A stretch of 35,802 nt of DNA from NCBI GenBank assembly GCA_024276575.1, contig JAJRWY010000113.1, positions 1-35,802 on the forward strand. Reading direction: 5' to 3'. Position numbers and translations under genes: made by a program. Below are positions 1-8,743 of the stretch, one piece after another. Under the pieces are notes generated by a model. The model made no database searches, had not been told where the DNA came from, and saw nothing but the letters and a program-made list of their open reading frames with translations. Position 1 is the stretch's first letter. The number at the start of each line of letters is the position of its first letter. This DNA comes from Candidatus Binatota bacterium. Its GTDB lineage: Bacteria; Desulfobacterota; Binatia; UBA1149; CAITLU01.

Positions 1-142
1 CGCAAGCGCCCGTGAGATCGGCCCAAGCGCAGCGATGAGGCCCGCAGGCGTACTTACAGTACGTCGAGGGCCGAAAAGCGAGCACGGGCCGAGATTGCGG
101 GCGATTGAGGCTCGTAGCAGAGGTTTCACGAATAATGCGGGC
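1..142 (-). repeat. Dispersed repeat family B, copy 1 (truncated by window edge)
   Basis: Read on the minus strand this begins GCATTATTCGTGAAAC at about 138 and continues with GCTACGAGCCTCAATCGC. The same opening, with about six differences over 38 bases, is seen at 21840. The part near the window edge (CGCAAGCG, GGCCCAAGCGCAGCGAT, CCCGCAGGCGTAC) resembles 24788-24836. It looks non-coding and is cut by the window start, so its full length is unknown. The copy at 21840 runs the opposite way to this one. Confidence 0.7.
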
Positions 143-257
143 TAAGGTTCGTACTCGCGCCCGGTGGTCCGTGATTCACGACCGCGATTCAAGGCCGGAA
201 GGCCCGGGTCCGCATCTGTGGTTCAATACAGGAGAATCCCCAGTTCACAGCTCCGCT

Positions 258-899
258 TCAAGGCCAGAGATAGCGGCGGTTGATCGAGATCCCGCACCAC
301 GCCATGCCCACTGCGGCGCAGGCCAGCCACAAGGCAAGACCCGCCACCGCAGCGGTCGAAGAATCAAGAGCATACGATAGGCACAGCACCACAGCGGCCC
401 CCGCGAACAGAACCAAAGCCAAGGTATTGAACGCAGGCATTCCCGAGCGGCGGCCCCACACGAAGTATCCGCTGCCCGTACCAAGCAGCCAGAGTAAAGC
501 AAGATGGCGCTCCTGCCCAAACGCCGTTAGCGGCGCGCTGAGAAGGACGCAAACCACCACGATGGCGGCCCACAAACTCCTTACCCGGCATCGACAGGGT
601 GAAGGAGGCGGTATCAGCATCTTGTCCACGCGGCGGCGGTTGATCGCCGTCAACAACAGCCCGGCCGCCGCCAGCACTGCAAAATACATCGCCGACGGCA
701 GGCTGCCCCAAGCTCGTCCGCTGATATCGAGGCAGAGCGGCAGCGCAGCCAAAGTGCTAAGCAGCGCCCCAACGAGCAGATTGTAACCCGCTCTGCTTAG
801 GCAAGCATGCTGGCGGACATCCTCGCGGCTCAGCAGCAAGGAAACCCCGGTGTGACAGCGCCCGGGGCTACGGAACCGGGCAAGCCGGGCGGGGCGCAA
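258..899 (-). CDS. Hypothetical multi-pass membrane protein
   Basis: I do not recognise a family. The frame encodes up to 213 residues with about five or six hydrophobic stretches (for example LLVGALLSTLAALPL, AMYFAVLAAAGLLL, LWAAIVVVCVLLSAPL, FNTLALVLFAGAAVVL and AVAGLALWLACAAVGM), so an inner-membrane protein is likely. A short basic loop (INRRRVDKM) separates two of the segments. The first 20 residues of the longest frame are Arg/Pro-rich and unlikely to be real; a TTG at 839 or another start nearby would remove them. No Shine-Dalgarno sequence decides between them. The next gene upstream, a zinc-ribbon protein, is on the same strand about 85 bases away, so the two may be co-transcribed. 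That this is a gene rests on the hydrophobic pattern only. Confidence 0.45.
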   Translation of the reverse strand: MRPARLARFRSPGRCHTGVSLLLSREDVRQHACLSRAGYNLLVGALLSTLAALPLCLDISGRAWGSLPSAMYFAVLAAAGLLLTAINRRRVDKMLIPPPSPCRCRVRSLWAAIVVVCVLLSAPLTAFGQERHLALLWLLGTGSGYFVWGRRSGMPAFNTLALVLFAGAAVVLCLSYALDSSTAAVAGLALWLACAAVGMAWCGISINRRYLWP

Positions 900-984
900 T
901 GATGCAGGTCAAGCGGCAGATCAAGCGGAGCGCAACGGCACAGCCCCAACTGGGCGCAATAGTGCAAACCGGACGGTTTCATGT

Positions 985-1257
985 TCATGCGCCGCTTGCA
1001 GCCACGAAACCGAAGACCCGCGTCCTCCACTTTCCTTGGTGCTCTACTTCTTCGACAAGATTGCGCCCGCCGCAGCCCGGGCAAGGAAAGTATCTTTGCC
1101 CGCCGTCATTTTCGGCAACTTCGATCATGTTGCCGAGCAGGAAACCTTCGCTGTTTTCTTCGAAAGCCAAAAGCGCATCGCAGGATTCCCCGCGACAACG
1201 TAGAACGTGAACCTTCAGCGCCTTTTTCGCGGGCGCGGTCTTGCCTTGAGCGGACAT
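985..1257 (-). CDS. Small zinc-ribbon protein
   Basis: The product is 90 residues. It has a C-x4-C pair (Cys21, Cys26) and a CPGCGG knuckle (Cys59, Cys62), the layout of a four-cysteine zinc ribbon with about 32 residues between the halves. The Lys-rich N-terminus (residues 6-15) could contact nucleic acid, but no known function is recognised. It is transcribed divergently from tldD, with 113 bases between the two starts. The ATG at 1257 has only a weak upstream purine stretch. The protein could be a rubredoxin-like or transcription-factor-like ribbon; the motif spacing does not match one named family. Confidence 0.6.
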   Translation of the reverse strand: MSAQGKTAPAKKALKVHVLRCRGESCDALLAFEENSEGFLLGNMIEVAENDGGQRYFPCPGCGGRNLVEEVEHQGKWRTRVFGFVAASGA

Positions 1258-1370
1258 GTGACACCGTTAGCCCAAGACCGTGAGCCTGGCAACCCAGCTA
1301 CGCCCGGACTTCTTTAACACTCGAAGCGTCCGCTCTGGACCCGCCGCCCTGCCTTACCTACAATCCCTGG

Positions 1371-2768
1371 ATGCCCGAATCCCTGGATGTATTGAAGCAA
1401 GCGCTCTCCGGCGCTGACGGCTTCGTCGAACTTCGTTATCACGCCAAGGCCTCCCGTTCGGTGGAAGTCGAGAAGGGGCGCGTGGAGCGCACCCAAGCTC
1501 GCCACCGAAAAGGTGTTGCGGTACGTGTTCTCGATCGTGGTGGCTGGGGACTGGCCAGCACCGGCACGCTCGAACCACGCGATATAAAAAAGGCCATCGC
1601 ACAGGCGCAGACGGCGGCGCGAGCCAGTGCGGCTTGCAAGCGTAGCGCGGTCGCAGACCTGCCCAAGGTCGAGCTGGCGCAAGGATGTTTCGACCAGCCG
1701 GGCCTCGAGGAGTTATCCGGGCGCCCGCTGGAAGAGAAGATCAGTGTTGTGGCCAAACTCGAGGAACACATGCGTTCGGCTTCGCCGGCCATACAATCGG
1801 CCAGTTGCGGCTACAGCGAGATCTTCGAAGAAAAGAGCATCGTAACCTCCGACGGCGCGGCTGCGACTTTTCGCTTGGTACGCCCCGAACTCAGATTGAG
1901 TGCGGTCGCCTCGAAAAAGGGAGAACTCGCCACCGGAGCGGAGTCCGTCGGTGTGACCGGCGGTTGGGAGTGCCTGTTCCGCAACGGCAGCGGCGAGTAT
2001 TTCGCGGAAAAAGCCGCGAAAACCGCGACCGACTTGCTGGGTGCGGCTAATCCGGAAGGCGGGCGCTCCACCGTGATTCTGGCACCGTCGATAGTCGGAC
2101 TACTGGTTCATGAAGCGATCGGCCACACCGTGGAAGCGGACTTCGTGCAAGCCGGTTCGGTCGCTGCGGGAAAACTCGGGCAGCGCGTCGCCAGCGAGTT
2201 GGTGACACTTTGTGACAGCGGACGCTCCGAATACTACGCCGGGGCGGGGGGCTCCATTCCGGTGGACGACGAAGGCGTGGTAGCCGGCAAGACCACCATC
2301 ATCCGTGAAGGCATTCTGGAGTCCTATCTCCACAACCGCGAAAGTGCCGCCCACTTCGGCGTGGCACCTACGGGTAACGCCCGTGCCTGGGAGTACTCGG
2401 ACCAGCCTCTTATCCGCATGCGCAACACGTATATGGAACCCGGGACTTCGAGCCTCGAAGAAATGATCGCCGGTACCGAAGACGGCTATCTGCTCGAAGG
2501 CCCGCGCAACGGCCAGGCCGATGCGACCGGAGAATTCATGTTTGCGGTGCAGGAAGCCAGGCGCATTCGCAACGGCAAACTCGCGGAACTGGTCAAGGGA
2601 GTGACCATAAGCGGAATCGCTTTCGACGTACTTTCCACGGTCGACGCCGTGTCCAATAGTTTTCTGTGGGATCTCGGTTCGGGCTATTGCGGCAAGGGGC
2701 AACCCGCAAAGGTAGATGCAGGCGGCCCTTATGTGAGATGCAGAGTGTTGCTCGGAGGAGAACAGTAA
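1371..2768 (+). CDS. tldD: TldD, metalloprotease subunit of the TldD/TldE complex
   Basis: TldD is the catalytic half of a heterodimeric zinc protease (peptidase family U62), known for degrading unfolded peptides and processing some RiPP precursors and the CcdA antitoxin. The 465-residue product carries the signature HExxxH motif at residues 247-252 (HEAIGH, followed by TVEADF), which binds the zinc. The C-terminal half has the expected glycine-rich segments (GSGYCGKGQ, AGGPYVRC). Length fits the family (about 450-480). The partner gene pmbA starts on the base right after the stop codon, so translation is probably coupled. The ATG lies in a 12-base direct repeat (AATCCCTGGATG at 1362 and 1378); the second ATG is out of frame, so the first is taken as the start. 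No strong ribosome site precedes it. Confidence 0.95.
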   Translation: MPESLDVLKQALSGADGFVELRYHAKASRSVEVEKGRVERTQARHRKGVAVRVLDRGGWGLASTGTLEPRDIKKAIAQAQTAARASAACKRSAVADLPKVELAQGCFDQPGLEELSGRPLEEKISVVAKLEEHMRSASPAIQSASCGYSEIFEEKSIVTSDGAAATFRLVRPELRLSAVASKKGELATGAESVGVTGGWECLFRNGSGEYFAEKAAKTATDLLGAANPEGGRSTVILAPSIVGLLVHEAIGHTVEADFVQAGSVAAGKLGQRVASELVTLCDSGRSEYYAGAGGSIPVDDEGVVAGKTTIIREGILESYLHNRESAAHFGVAPTGNARAWEYSDQPLIRMRNTYMEPGTSSLEEMIAGTEDGYLLEGPRNGQADATGEFMFAVQEARRIRNGKLAELVKGVTISGIAFDVLSTVDAVSNSFLWDLGSGYCGKGQPAKVDAGGPYVRCRVLLGGEQ

Positions 2769-4124
2769 GTGGACGAGGGGGAATTGCTTCAACGTTGTGA
2801 ACTGTTGGTCGAAGAAGCCAAACGGGCGGGCGCCGATGAGGCCGAAGCCGCCATGGCGTTGTCGCGCTCGACCGAAACCCACATCGAGAACAATGATATA
2901 CACACAGTGCAAAGTTCCGAGGAGGCAACCTTCGGGCTGCGCGTTCTCGTGGGATCTTCGCTCGGTTTCGTAACCGCCAACGATACCGACCCTGGTCTTC
3001 TTCGCAGCCGTGCCGCCGAAGCCGTAGCCCAAGCTTCGGTAACCCCCGCCGACGATTTCAACGGATTGCCCTCGCCGCTCCCGTTGACAGCGGTAGAAGG
3101 GCTCTACGACGACGCCATCGCGCAACTCGACGCTACCTACACCACCGAGACCACGGCCAAGTTGATCGACAGAATTCGTAGCCGAGACCAACGCGTGCGC
3201 ATCGATTCAGGAAGCGTCAGAGCCTCGGTAGCGACCGTCGCGCTGGCGTCATCCACCGGCATTCGTTGTTCGGAACGCAGCAGCTCACTGGACGGCTACT
3301 TGTTCGGTATGGCGGTAGACGGCAGCGAAGTCGCCAGTTTTGATTACGACGGCGAAAGCTCGCGCGCGCTGGCGCCTTTCGAATCCTCGCTGGAGCTTGC
3401 CGCCGACCGCTTCGTGGACAAATGCCTAGCCGGACTCGGTGCCGGATCCGGAGAGAGTTTCAAAGGTACGGTACTGCTGGCTCCAGAAGCCGTCGCCGAA
3501 TTCTTGCTGCCGACGCTGGTCGGGGCACTATGCGCAGACGTGGTCCGCAAAGGCCGCAGCCCCCTGGCCGGCAAACTCGACTCAACGATAGCGTGGCCGG
3601 GCTTTTCACTAATCGACGACGGCAGTCTTGCCGGCGGCGTCGCATCTTCGGCTTTCGATCGTGAAGGCTTGCCGGTGCGTAGACGCGTGATCATAGATGG
3701 CGGTACTTTGAAATCATACCTGTACAACCACTACGAAGCGCGCGCAGCCGGCGGAGATATTCGTTCGACCGGACATGCATCCGGCTCGGTATCTTCGCTG
3801 CCGGGCATAGGACCGACCCACCTCGAAGTGGCGGCAGGAGAGACCCCTGCTGCACAACTGCTGTCTTCATCGGAGAAAGCCGTCATCGCCAATCGTTTTT
3901 CAGGCAGCACCAACCCGGTCACCGGGGATTTTTCCGGCGTGGTCAAGAACGGCTTTTTCGTGTGCGGCGGCGAGAAACGCCCGGTCAAGGAAATACTGAT
4001 GGCCGGCAACCTGTTCTCGATGCTCGAGGGAATCAGCACCGCATCGATCGAGCGGCGAACGATAGGAGGCGCGCGCCTAGTCCCAACCTTGCGCCTTGAA
4101 GAAATATCGATAACCGCGGGCTGA
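2769..4124 (+). CDS. pmbA: TldE/PmbA, non-catalytic partner of TldD
   Basis: The 451-residue protein is the PmbA/TldE half of the complex. It shares the U62 fold (N-terminal ELLQRCELLVEEAKRAGADEAEA, central THIENNDIHTVQS) but lacks the HExxxH motif, as expected for the partner that closes the TldD active-site tunnel. Typical late segments are visible, including GFFVCGGEKRPVKEILMAGNLF. The GTG start at 2769 directly abuts the tldD stop and is preceded by GGAGGAG, still inside tldD, which settles the start. The two genes form an operon; no RiPP precursor or other client gene is evident next to them, so a general housekeeping role is more likely. Confidence 0.93.
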   Translation: MDEGELLQRCELLVEEAKRAGADEAEAAMALSRSTETHIENNDIHTVQSSEEATFGLRVLVGSSLGFVTANDTDPGLLRSRAAEAVAQASVTPADDFNGLPSPLPLTAVEGLYDDAIAQLDATYTTETTAKLIDRIRSRDQRVRIDSGSVRASVATVALASSTGIRCSERSSSLDGYLFGMAVDGSEVASFDYDGESSRALAPFESSLELAADRFVDKCLAGLGAGSGESFKGTVLLAPEAVAEFLLPTLVGALCADVVRKGRSPLAGKLDSTIAWPGFSLIDDGSLAGGVASSAFDREGLPVRRRVIIDGGTLKSYLYNHYEARAAGGDIRSTGHASGSVSSLPGIGPTHLEVAAGETPAAQLLSSSEKAVIANRFSGSTNPVTGDFSGVVKNGFFVCGGEKRPVKEILMAGNLFSMLEGISTASIERRTIGGARLVPTLRLEEISITAG

Positions 4125-4131
4125 GACTCCA

Positions 4132-4318
4132 CCTTGATCAGACAATGATTCACGAGTGAAAACGCGTTGGAGTACGCCGGCCGTGCCCGGGCGGATGTTC
4201 GCCGAGCGGAGCGTACCCGAGCGTACGTGAGCATCGGCGGGTGCGAGTACGGCCGCCTATGGCGTGCGCGCCCGCGAGCCGGAGGCGCTTCGCGCCGTGA
4301 ATTATGGTCTGATCAAGC
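4132..4318. repeat. Palindrome-ended dispersed repeat family A, copy 1
   Basis: This fills the gap between the convergent pmbA and sulfatase genes. The ends are inverted repeats: TTGATCAGAC-AATGATTCACG at 4134-4154 and CGTGAATTATG-GTCTGATCAA at 4296-4316, matching at 19 of 21 positions. The interior is GC-rich with smaller palindromes. Reverse-complemented, the whole unit aligns along its length with 24842-25027 (shared blocks include CGCACCCG, CTCCGCTCGGCG and CAACGCGTTTT-like segments). It has no ORF of its own. It may be a MITE-like element or a large intergenic palindrome, and could act as a bidirectional terminator for the flanking genes. Confidence 0.8.
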
Positions 4319-4319
4319 T

Positions 4320-6395
4320 TTACTCTGTGTATCCCAAGGCCCGTAACTGGGCGCGCAATCGCGAATCCAGTTGCGGCCGCCGTCCCGGGTTCTTGCGCAA
4401 GCGCCGGCAAATAGAAGGATAGTTCTCGAGTGCGCGTTTGAGTCCCGCAGCCCAGGGGGGTGGAACACCGGCAGCCAGTACATTACGCCGCTCATGCGGA
4501 TCGCGCTGCAGATCGTAAGCTTCGAAACTCACTCCGGCGCCTGAGACTCCCGGCGCCGGGGTCATGATCACTTTGTATGACCCCTCGCTCACCGCGTACG
4601 AAGGCCCTGCTGCCGGCTGCCGTGCAGCGCCGGCCAGCAGACGGCTGCTAGCATGAGCCTCGGAGAAACGGTACGGCATTCTCGAAGCACCGCGCCCCGA
4701 CAGCATCGAAGCCAAGGAGCGCCCTTGCATCCCGCGCGGCACCGTCAGCCCCGCCAACTCCATCAGGGTCGGCGCAAGGTCCAGCAAGCCCACGGTCGCA
4801 TCGATGCGCCGCCTCGAACGCACCTTGCGGCCTCTCAACAGCAACGGCACCGCCAAAGACTCCTCGTAGAGCCGGCTGCCCTGCCCACCACCTCCATGCT
4901 CGAAAAACTCGGTGCCGTGCCCCGAGGTGAGCAGCAGAAGAGATCGCTCCTTTTGCGTTACCTTGTCGAACAGATCGACAAACCTTCGAAACTCGGCGTC
5001 GAAGCGTCGCAAGCCGTTCTTGTAAGCGCTCGGCGAACTCAGCGCCGGCGGCGACCGCAACGCATAGCTGTGAACGAAAATGAAGGCTGGGGCCGCACCG
5101 TGCTTGCTCATCCATGTTTGCGCTCGTTGCAAAGCCGGCGCGCCGTGGTCCCCACCGAGCTGCGTCCAGGCCTCACCGGTGTCGAAGCTGTCAAAACCGC
5201 GCCCAAAACCGAAAGCCGGATCCAAAAAACCACCGTCGGTGAAGGCCGCAGTAGTATAACCGGCCGCCTTGAACACAGTGGCCAGGGTGGGAAGGGTAGG
5301 GTCAAGGCCGTCGGAAGCGCTTAGCACTCCGTGAATGCAGGGATTGAGCGAGGTGAACATCGTCATATGCGAGGGCAAGGTGCCGGTGGCCTGCGTGATC
5401 GCGTGCTCGAAGACGGCTCCGCCCCCGCCAAAGAACTTGTCGATAAACGGGGTGGGGGAAGGCTCCGCTCCGTACAGTCCCATATCGCGGGCTCTCAACG
5501 AATCGAGAGAAAGCAGCACCACCGCCGGGAACGTCGCCCTTTCTCTTTCGAAACGTAGAGTTGGCGCTCCCCACACCACACCCGGCGCGAAACCCGCATG
5601 TCCTGCGGCCGCACGGCTACGAAAACGAAAGCGAACCCGTGATCCACCGATCTTGCGCAAGTCGACATGCTCGGCGCGCCACAACGGGGAAGCCCCCGAG
5701 GGAGCAATTCGACGGCTCAGCAGTTCGCGAGTACGGCCACCGACTTCGGCCCCGGAGGCATCGAGCGGCACCGCTTCAACTACTATATCTACCGGTACCG
5801 GTGCGTCAGGATCTACACCGTCGAGAGCAAAGGAAAAATCCAACCACGCCCGTGGCGGGACGTGAACAGGAGCCGAGCTAATGGCCTGCCAACTGCTGTC
5901 GCGCATGCCGCGTGCGTGAACTTCGGCAAACACCGGCCCCGGCGGCAACTCGGGAACCACCAGGGTAGCCGACACCGTCCGGCTGCCCCCGCTCTTGTAA
6001 TGCAAGACCCCGCGCTGCCTCCAGGAGCCGTTCTCCCGCAAGTATACTTCCAAGTCTTGGTCGGACCCGGCCAGACGGGCCGGCACTTTGGCAACGACGA
6101 AAATCCGCCCGCCCCGGCCCACGTAAACCGGCCGCCGGGCGATCGGGGTACGTCCGGTGCTCCCGATTACGTCGCGCCAAGCGCCGCCTACGCGTGCACG
6201 CAAATAGGGGCGCAACAGTCCGGTGGCGGCATCCTCCGCCTTCACCGGAGTTTGGGTGTCAAAGCTGTAATTGCTCGCAGCCACAGCAACCCGGATGGAA
6301 ACGAGGTGCAACAGGACAGCCGCCGTAACAACGACAGCAGCTACACCGCAGGGACGGAAACGGCCTTTGACATGCTCATGGCGAGAAGTTGCCAC
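4320..6395 (-). CDS. Secreted or membrane-anchored sulfatase-fold protein with degenerate active site
   Basis: The 691-residue protein has an N-terminal hydrophobic segment (about residues 17-40, VAAVVVTAAVLLHLVSIRVA) ending AVAAS, so it is exported. Residues 45-285 form an extra, probably beta-rich domain. Residues 289-690 follow the alkaline phosphatase/sulfatase fold: VVLLSLDSLRARDMGLYG (metal Asp298), TLPSHMTMFTS where sulfatases have CxPxR, then TSGHGTEFFEHG where they have SDHGE, and QRDPHER near the end. The nucleophile Cys is replaced by Thr339, the motif Arg by His343, the SDHG Asp by Gly492, and the usual DPH metal loop by YALRSP (about 445-450). The fold is clear but sulfatase activity is doubtful. 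It is divergent from the hydantoinase genes, with about 150 bases between starts. It could be a pseudoenzyme or act on a different ester. Confidence 0.8.
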   Translation of the reverse strand: MATSRHEHVKGRFRPCGVAAVVVTAAVLLHLVSIRVAVAASNYSFDTQTPVKAEDAATGLLRPYLRARVGGAWRDVIGSTGRTPIARRPVYVGRGGRIFVVAKVPARLAGSDQDLEVYLRENGSWRQRGVLHYKSGGSRTVSATLVVPELPPGPVFAEVHARGMRDSSWQAISSAPVHVPPRAWLDFSFALDGVDPDAPVPVDIVVEAVPLDASGAEVGGRTRELLSRRIAPSGASPLWRAEHVDLRKIGGSRVRFRFRSRAAAGHAGFAPGVVWGAPTLRFERERATFPAVVLLSLDSLRARDMGLYGAEPSPTPFIDKFFGGGGAVFEHAITQATGTLPSHMTMFTSLNPCIHGVLSASDGLDPTLPTLATVFKAAGYTTAAFTDGGFLDPAFGFGRGFDSFDTGEAWTQLGGDHGAPALQRAQTWMSKHGAAPAFIFVHSYALRSPPALSSPSAYKNGLRRFDAEFRRFVDLFDKVTQKERSLLLLTSGHGTEFFEHGGGGQGSRLYEESLAVPLLLRGRKVRSRRRIDATVGLLDLAPTLMELAGLTVPRGMQGRSLASMLSGRGASRMPYRFSEAHASSRLLAGAARQPAAGPSYAVSEGSYKVIMTPAPGVSGAGVSFEAYDLQRDPHERRNVLAAGVPPPWAAGLKRALENYPSICRRLRKNPGRRPQLDSRLRAQLRALGYTE

Positions 6396-6544
6396 GCGCA
6401 GCAGCGTGACGATTCCGCGCGATCAATTCAAGCCGGAGTCTCCGGTGAAAAAGAACAGCAGAACAACAACAACGGCGGCGGCCGTAGCCCCGGGCTTGCC
6501 TGCCGCCGGTGGCCCTGCAAGATTGCCGTAAGCCTGCGCGAAGC

Positions 6545-8599
6545 ATGAAGACTGACGCCACCACAATTCTCATCGTCGGGGTCGATACGGGCGGTACCTT
6601 CACCGACGTGGTCTATCGCGACGGCCGCCGGCGCGGACGTTACAAAGTACTGTCCACTCCCGACGATCCGGCGCGTGCCGTTATTGCAGCACTGCGTGAT
6701 CTGTTTGGATCGAGAGCGCCCTCGCATCTCAGTTACGGGACCACCGTGGCCACCAACGCCATGATCGAACGGCGCGGTGCACGTACGGTTTTGATCGCCA
6801 CCGCCGGATTCGAAGATCTCATCGAGATCGGCCGGCAGGCGCGCACCGGACTCTACGAGCTAGAGCCGTGTAAAACCGAACCGTTGGTTGCGAAACGGCA
6901 CCGCCTGGGTGCAAGAGAAAGAATCCTTCATGATGGCAGCGTCGAGCTTGCTCTCGGCCGGCAGGACGTCAAGCGTCTGACCACACGCGTAAAGCAGACG
7001 GGGGCGCAATCCGTAGCAGTCTGCCTACTGCACTGCAGCGCCAACCCCACCCACGAAAAACTTCTCGGCGCTGCACTAGCCGGGCTAGGCATCCCGTTCA
7101 CGCTATCGCACCAACTGTCGCCGCAAAGCGGAGAATACGAGCGCTGCGCTACCACCGTAGCCAACGCCTACGTGCGACCCAAGCTCGCCACCCATATCGA
7201 CACGCTGGGCACTGAGAGCAAAGCACACGAGTTCCGTGTCATGCAGTCCAACGGTGGCATCATCTCCGCCGAACTAGCCGCGAAGGAACCGGTACGGACC
7301 ATGCTGTCGGGGCCGGCCGGCGGGGTCGCAGCAGCTTTTCGTTGTGCGCAGGCGGCGGGCTACCACCGTGTAATCACTGTCGACATGGGCGGAACCTCTA
7401 CCGACGTGGCACTGATCGACACGTCCATACCCCGCCGCGAATGCAGCGAAGTCGCCAGGCTAGTGTTACGAGTCCCCTGTATCGACATACACACGGTGGG
7501 GGCAGGCGGTGGTTCGATCGCGTTCGTGGATGAGGGCGGGTCTCTGAAGGTCGGACCGCAAAGCGCCGGGGCCGATCCGGGGCCTGCTTGTTACGGCAGA
7601 GGCACCGAGGCCACCGTCACCGACGCCAATTTAGTGCTGGGACGCATCATAGAATCCAATTTTCTCGGCGGCCATATGCGTGTCGACACTGCCCGCGCCC
7701 GCCAAGTACTGTCGGCTTTGGCCCGGCGTATGGGATCTAAAGACGCCGAGCAAGCTGCGGAAGGAATCGTGCGCGTGGTGGAGGGAAACATGGAGAGAGC
7801 GGTACGCTTGATCACGGTTGAAAGAGGCAAAGATCCGCGTAGTGCGACGATCTTGGCCTTTGGCGGCGCCGCCGGCTTGCACACTTGCGGACTAGCCGAA
7901 CAACTCGGAGTAGAGCGCGTGCTGCTCCCTCCGGACCCGGGCCTGTTTTCCGCATTGGGGGTGGCCGATGGTTCGCTGCTGCGCGACCAAACCCTGGCCG
8001 TAAGACTGATCGATCCGTCCTACGAACAGCTACGAACGCTGGCGCGCGAGGCCGCAACAGCAACCGAACGCAGTTTGGAAGACGCTGGTGTAAGCCGCAC
8101 GAAGATAAAGACCACTTCTTTCGTACGAATGCGTTACCTCGGCCAATCCATCGAGCTTGAAGTTCCCCTCAATCGCGGCTTCCGGCGCAGCTTCGAAGCC
8201 GAGCATTCGCGCTTGTACCACTACTCATCGCCGCAAAGGCCGGTGGAAGTAAGCTCCCTGCGCGTTAGCTCCACCGCTGCCGCCGCAGCGCCGGTATCGC
8301 GCCGGCGAGCCTCGAAAAGAGCAGTGGACCAAAGTCTTCCAGCGGCAAGAACGGCCGGAAGTGTTTCGGTATTTTTGCAAGGACGAAGGCAGAAACTGCC
8401 GCTTTACGAACGCGATTCGCTGAAACCGGGACAAACGCTGCACGGCCCGGCTATTGTCGTCGAATACAGCTCGACGCTACTGCTGCGAAACTCGTGGACA
8501 CTGATGGTAGACGCGGGCAATAACCTAGTGGCTGAACGCAAGACCGCCGGGAAAACAGCGGGAGCAAACAAGAAAGCCCGGCGAAGTGGGGACGGGTAA
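6545..8599 (+). CDS. hyuA: Hydantoinase/oxoprolinase family protein, subunit A
   Basis: This is the ATP-using A subunit of the N-methylhydantoinase / 5-oxoprolinase / acetone carboxylase family. The 684-residue product starts with the actin-like phosphate-binding motif GVDTGGTFTDVV (residues 12-23). Family blocks follow: SYGTTVATNAMIERRGART, LSHQLSPQSGEYERCATT, MQSNGGII, LSGPAGGVAAA, TVDMGGTSTDVALI, GPQSAGADPGPACYGRG and FGGAAGLHTCGLAEQLG. The B subunit gene follows, so a two-subunit enzyme opening a cyclic amide is expected; substrate (hydantoin, oxoproline or other) cannot be told from sequence alone. ATG at 6545 places the nucleotide motif at its usual distance from the N-terminus; an upstream in-frame ATG at 6509 would add 12 unlikely residues. 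The Lys/Arg-rich C-terminal tail is part of a sequence duplicated downstream. Confidence 0.9.
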   Translation: MKTDATTILIVGVDTGGTFTDVVYRDGRRRGRYKVLSTPDDPARAVIAALRDLFGSRAPSHLSYGTTVATNAMIERRGARTVLIATAGFEDLIEIGRQARTGLYELEPCKTEPLVAKRHRLGARERILHDGSVELALGRQDVKRLTTRVKQTGAQSVAVCLLHCSANPTHEKLLGAALAGLGIPFTLSHQLSPQSGEYERCATTVANAYVRPKLATHIDTLGTESKAHEFRVMQSNGGIISAELAAKEPVRTMLSGPAGGVAAAFRCAQAAGYHRVITVDMGGTSTDVALIDTSIPRRECSEVARLVLRVPCIDIHTVGAGGGSIAFVDEGGSLKVGPQSAGADPGPACYGRGTEATVTDANLVLGRIIESNFLGGHMRVDTARARQVLSALARRMGSKDAEQAAEGIVRVVEGNMERAVRLITVERGKDPRSATILAFGGAAGLHTCGLAEQLGVERVLLPPDPGLFSALGVADGSLLRDQTLAVRLIDPSYEQLRTLAREAATATERSLEDAGVSRTKIKTTSFVRMRYLGQSIELEVPLNRGFRRSFEAEHSRLYHYSSPQRPVEVSSLRVSSTAAAAAPVSRRRASKRAVDQSLPAARTAGSVSVFLQGRRQKLPLYERDSLKPGQTLHGPAIVVEYSSTLLLRNSWTLMVDAGNNLVAERKTAGKTAGANKKARRSGDG

Positions 8600-8732
8600 G
8601 CGATGAGTGCCATAGGTTCGCTTGTGACAGCGGAGTTCTCAACCTCAGGTCTCAGCCTGGGATCAGCGGGTAAGCGATGAGTGTCATAGGTTTCGTTGTG
8701 ACAGCGGGAGCAAACCGAGAAGCCCAGCGAGG
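8555..8732 (+). repeat. Local direct duplication spanning the hyuA-hyuB junction
   Basis: Two 40-base units (8594-8633 and 8668-8707) beginning GGGTAAGCGATGAGTG and ending TGTGACAGCGG agree at about 36 positions. A second pair, ACAGCGGGAGCAAAC plus about 17 similar bases, lies at 8555-8586 and 8701-8732. The first unit contains the hyuA stop codon. The arrangement suggests tandem duplication and divergence of the end of hyuA, which pushed hyuB about 145 bases downstream. Confidence 0.8.
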
Positions 8733-8743
8733 AGCTGAACGCG

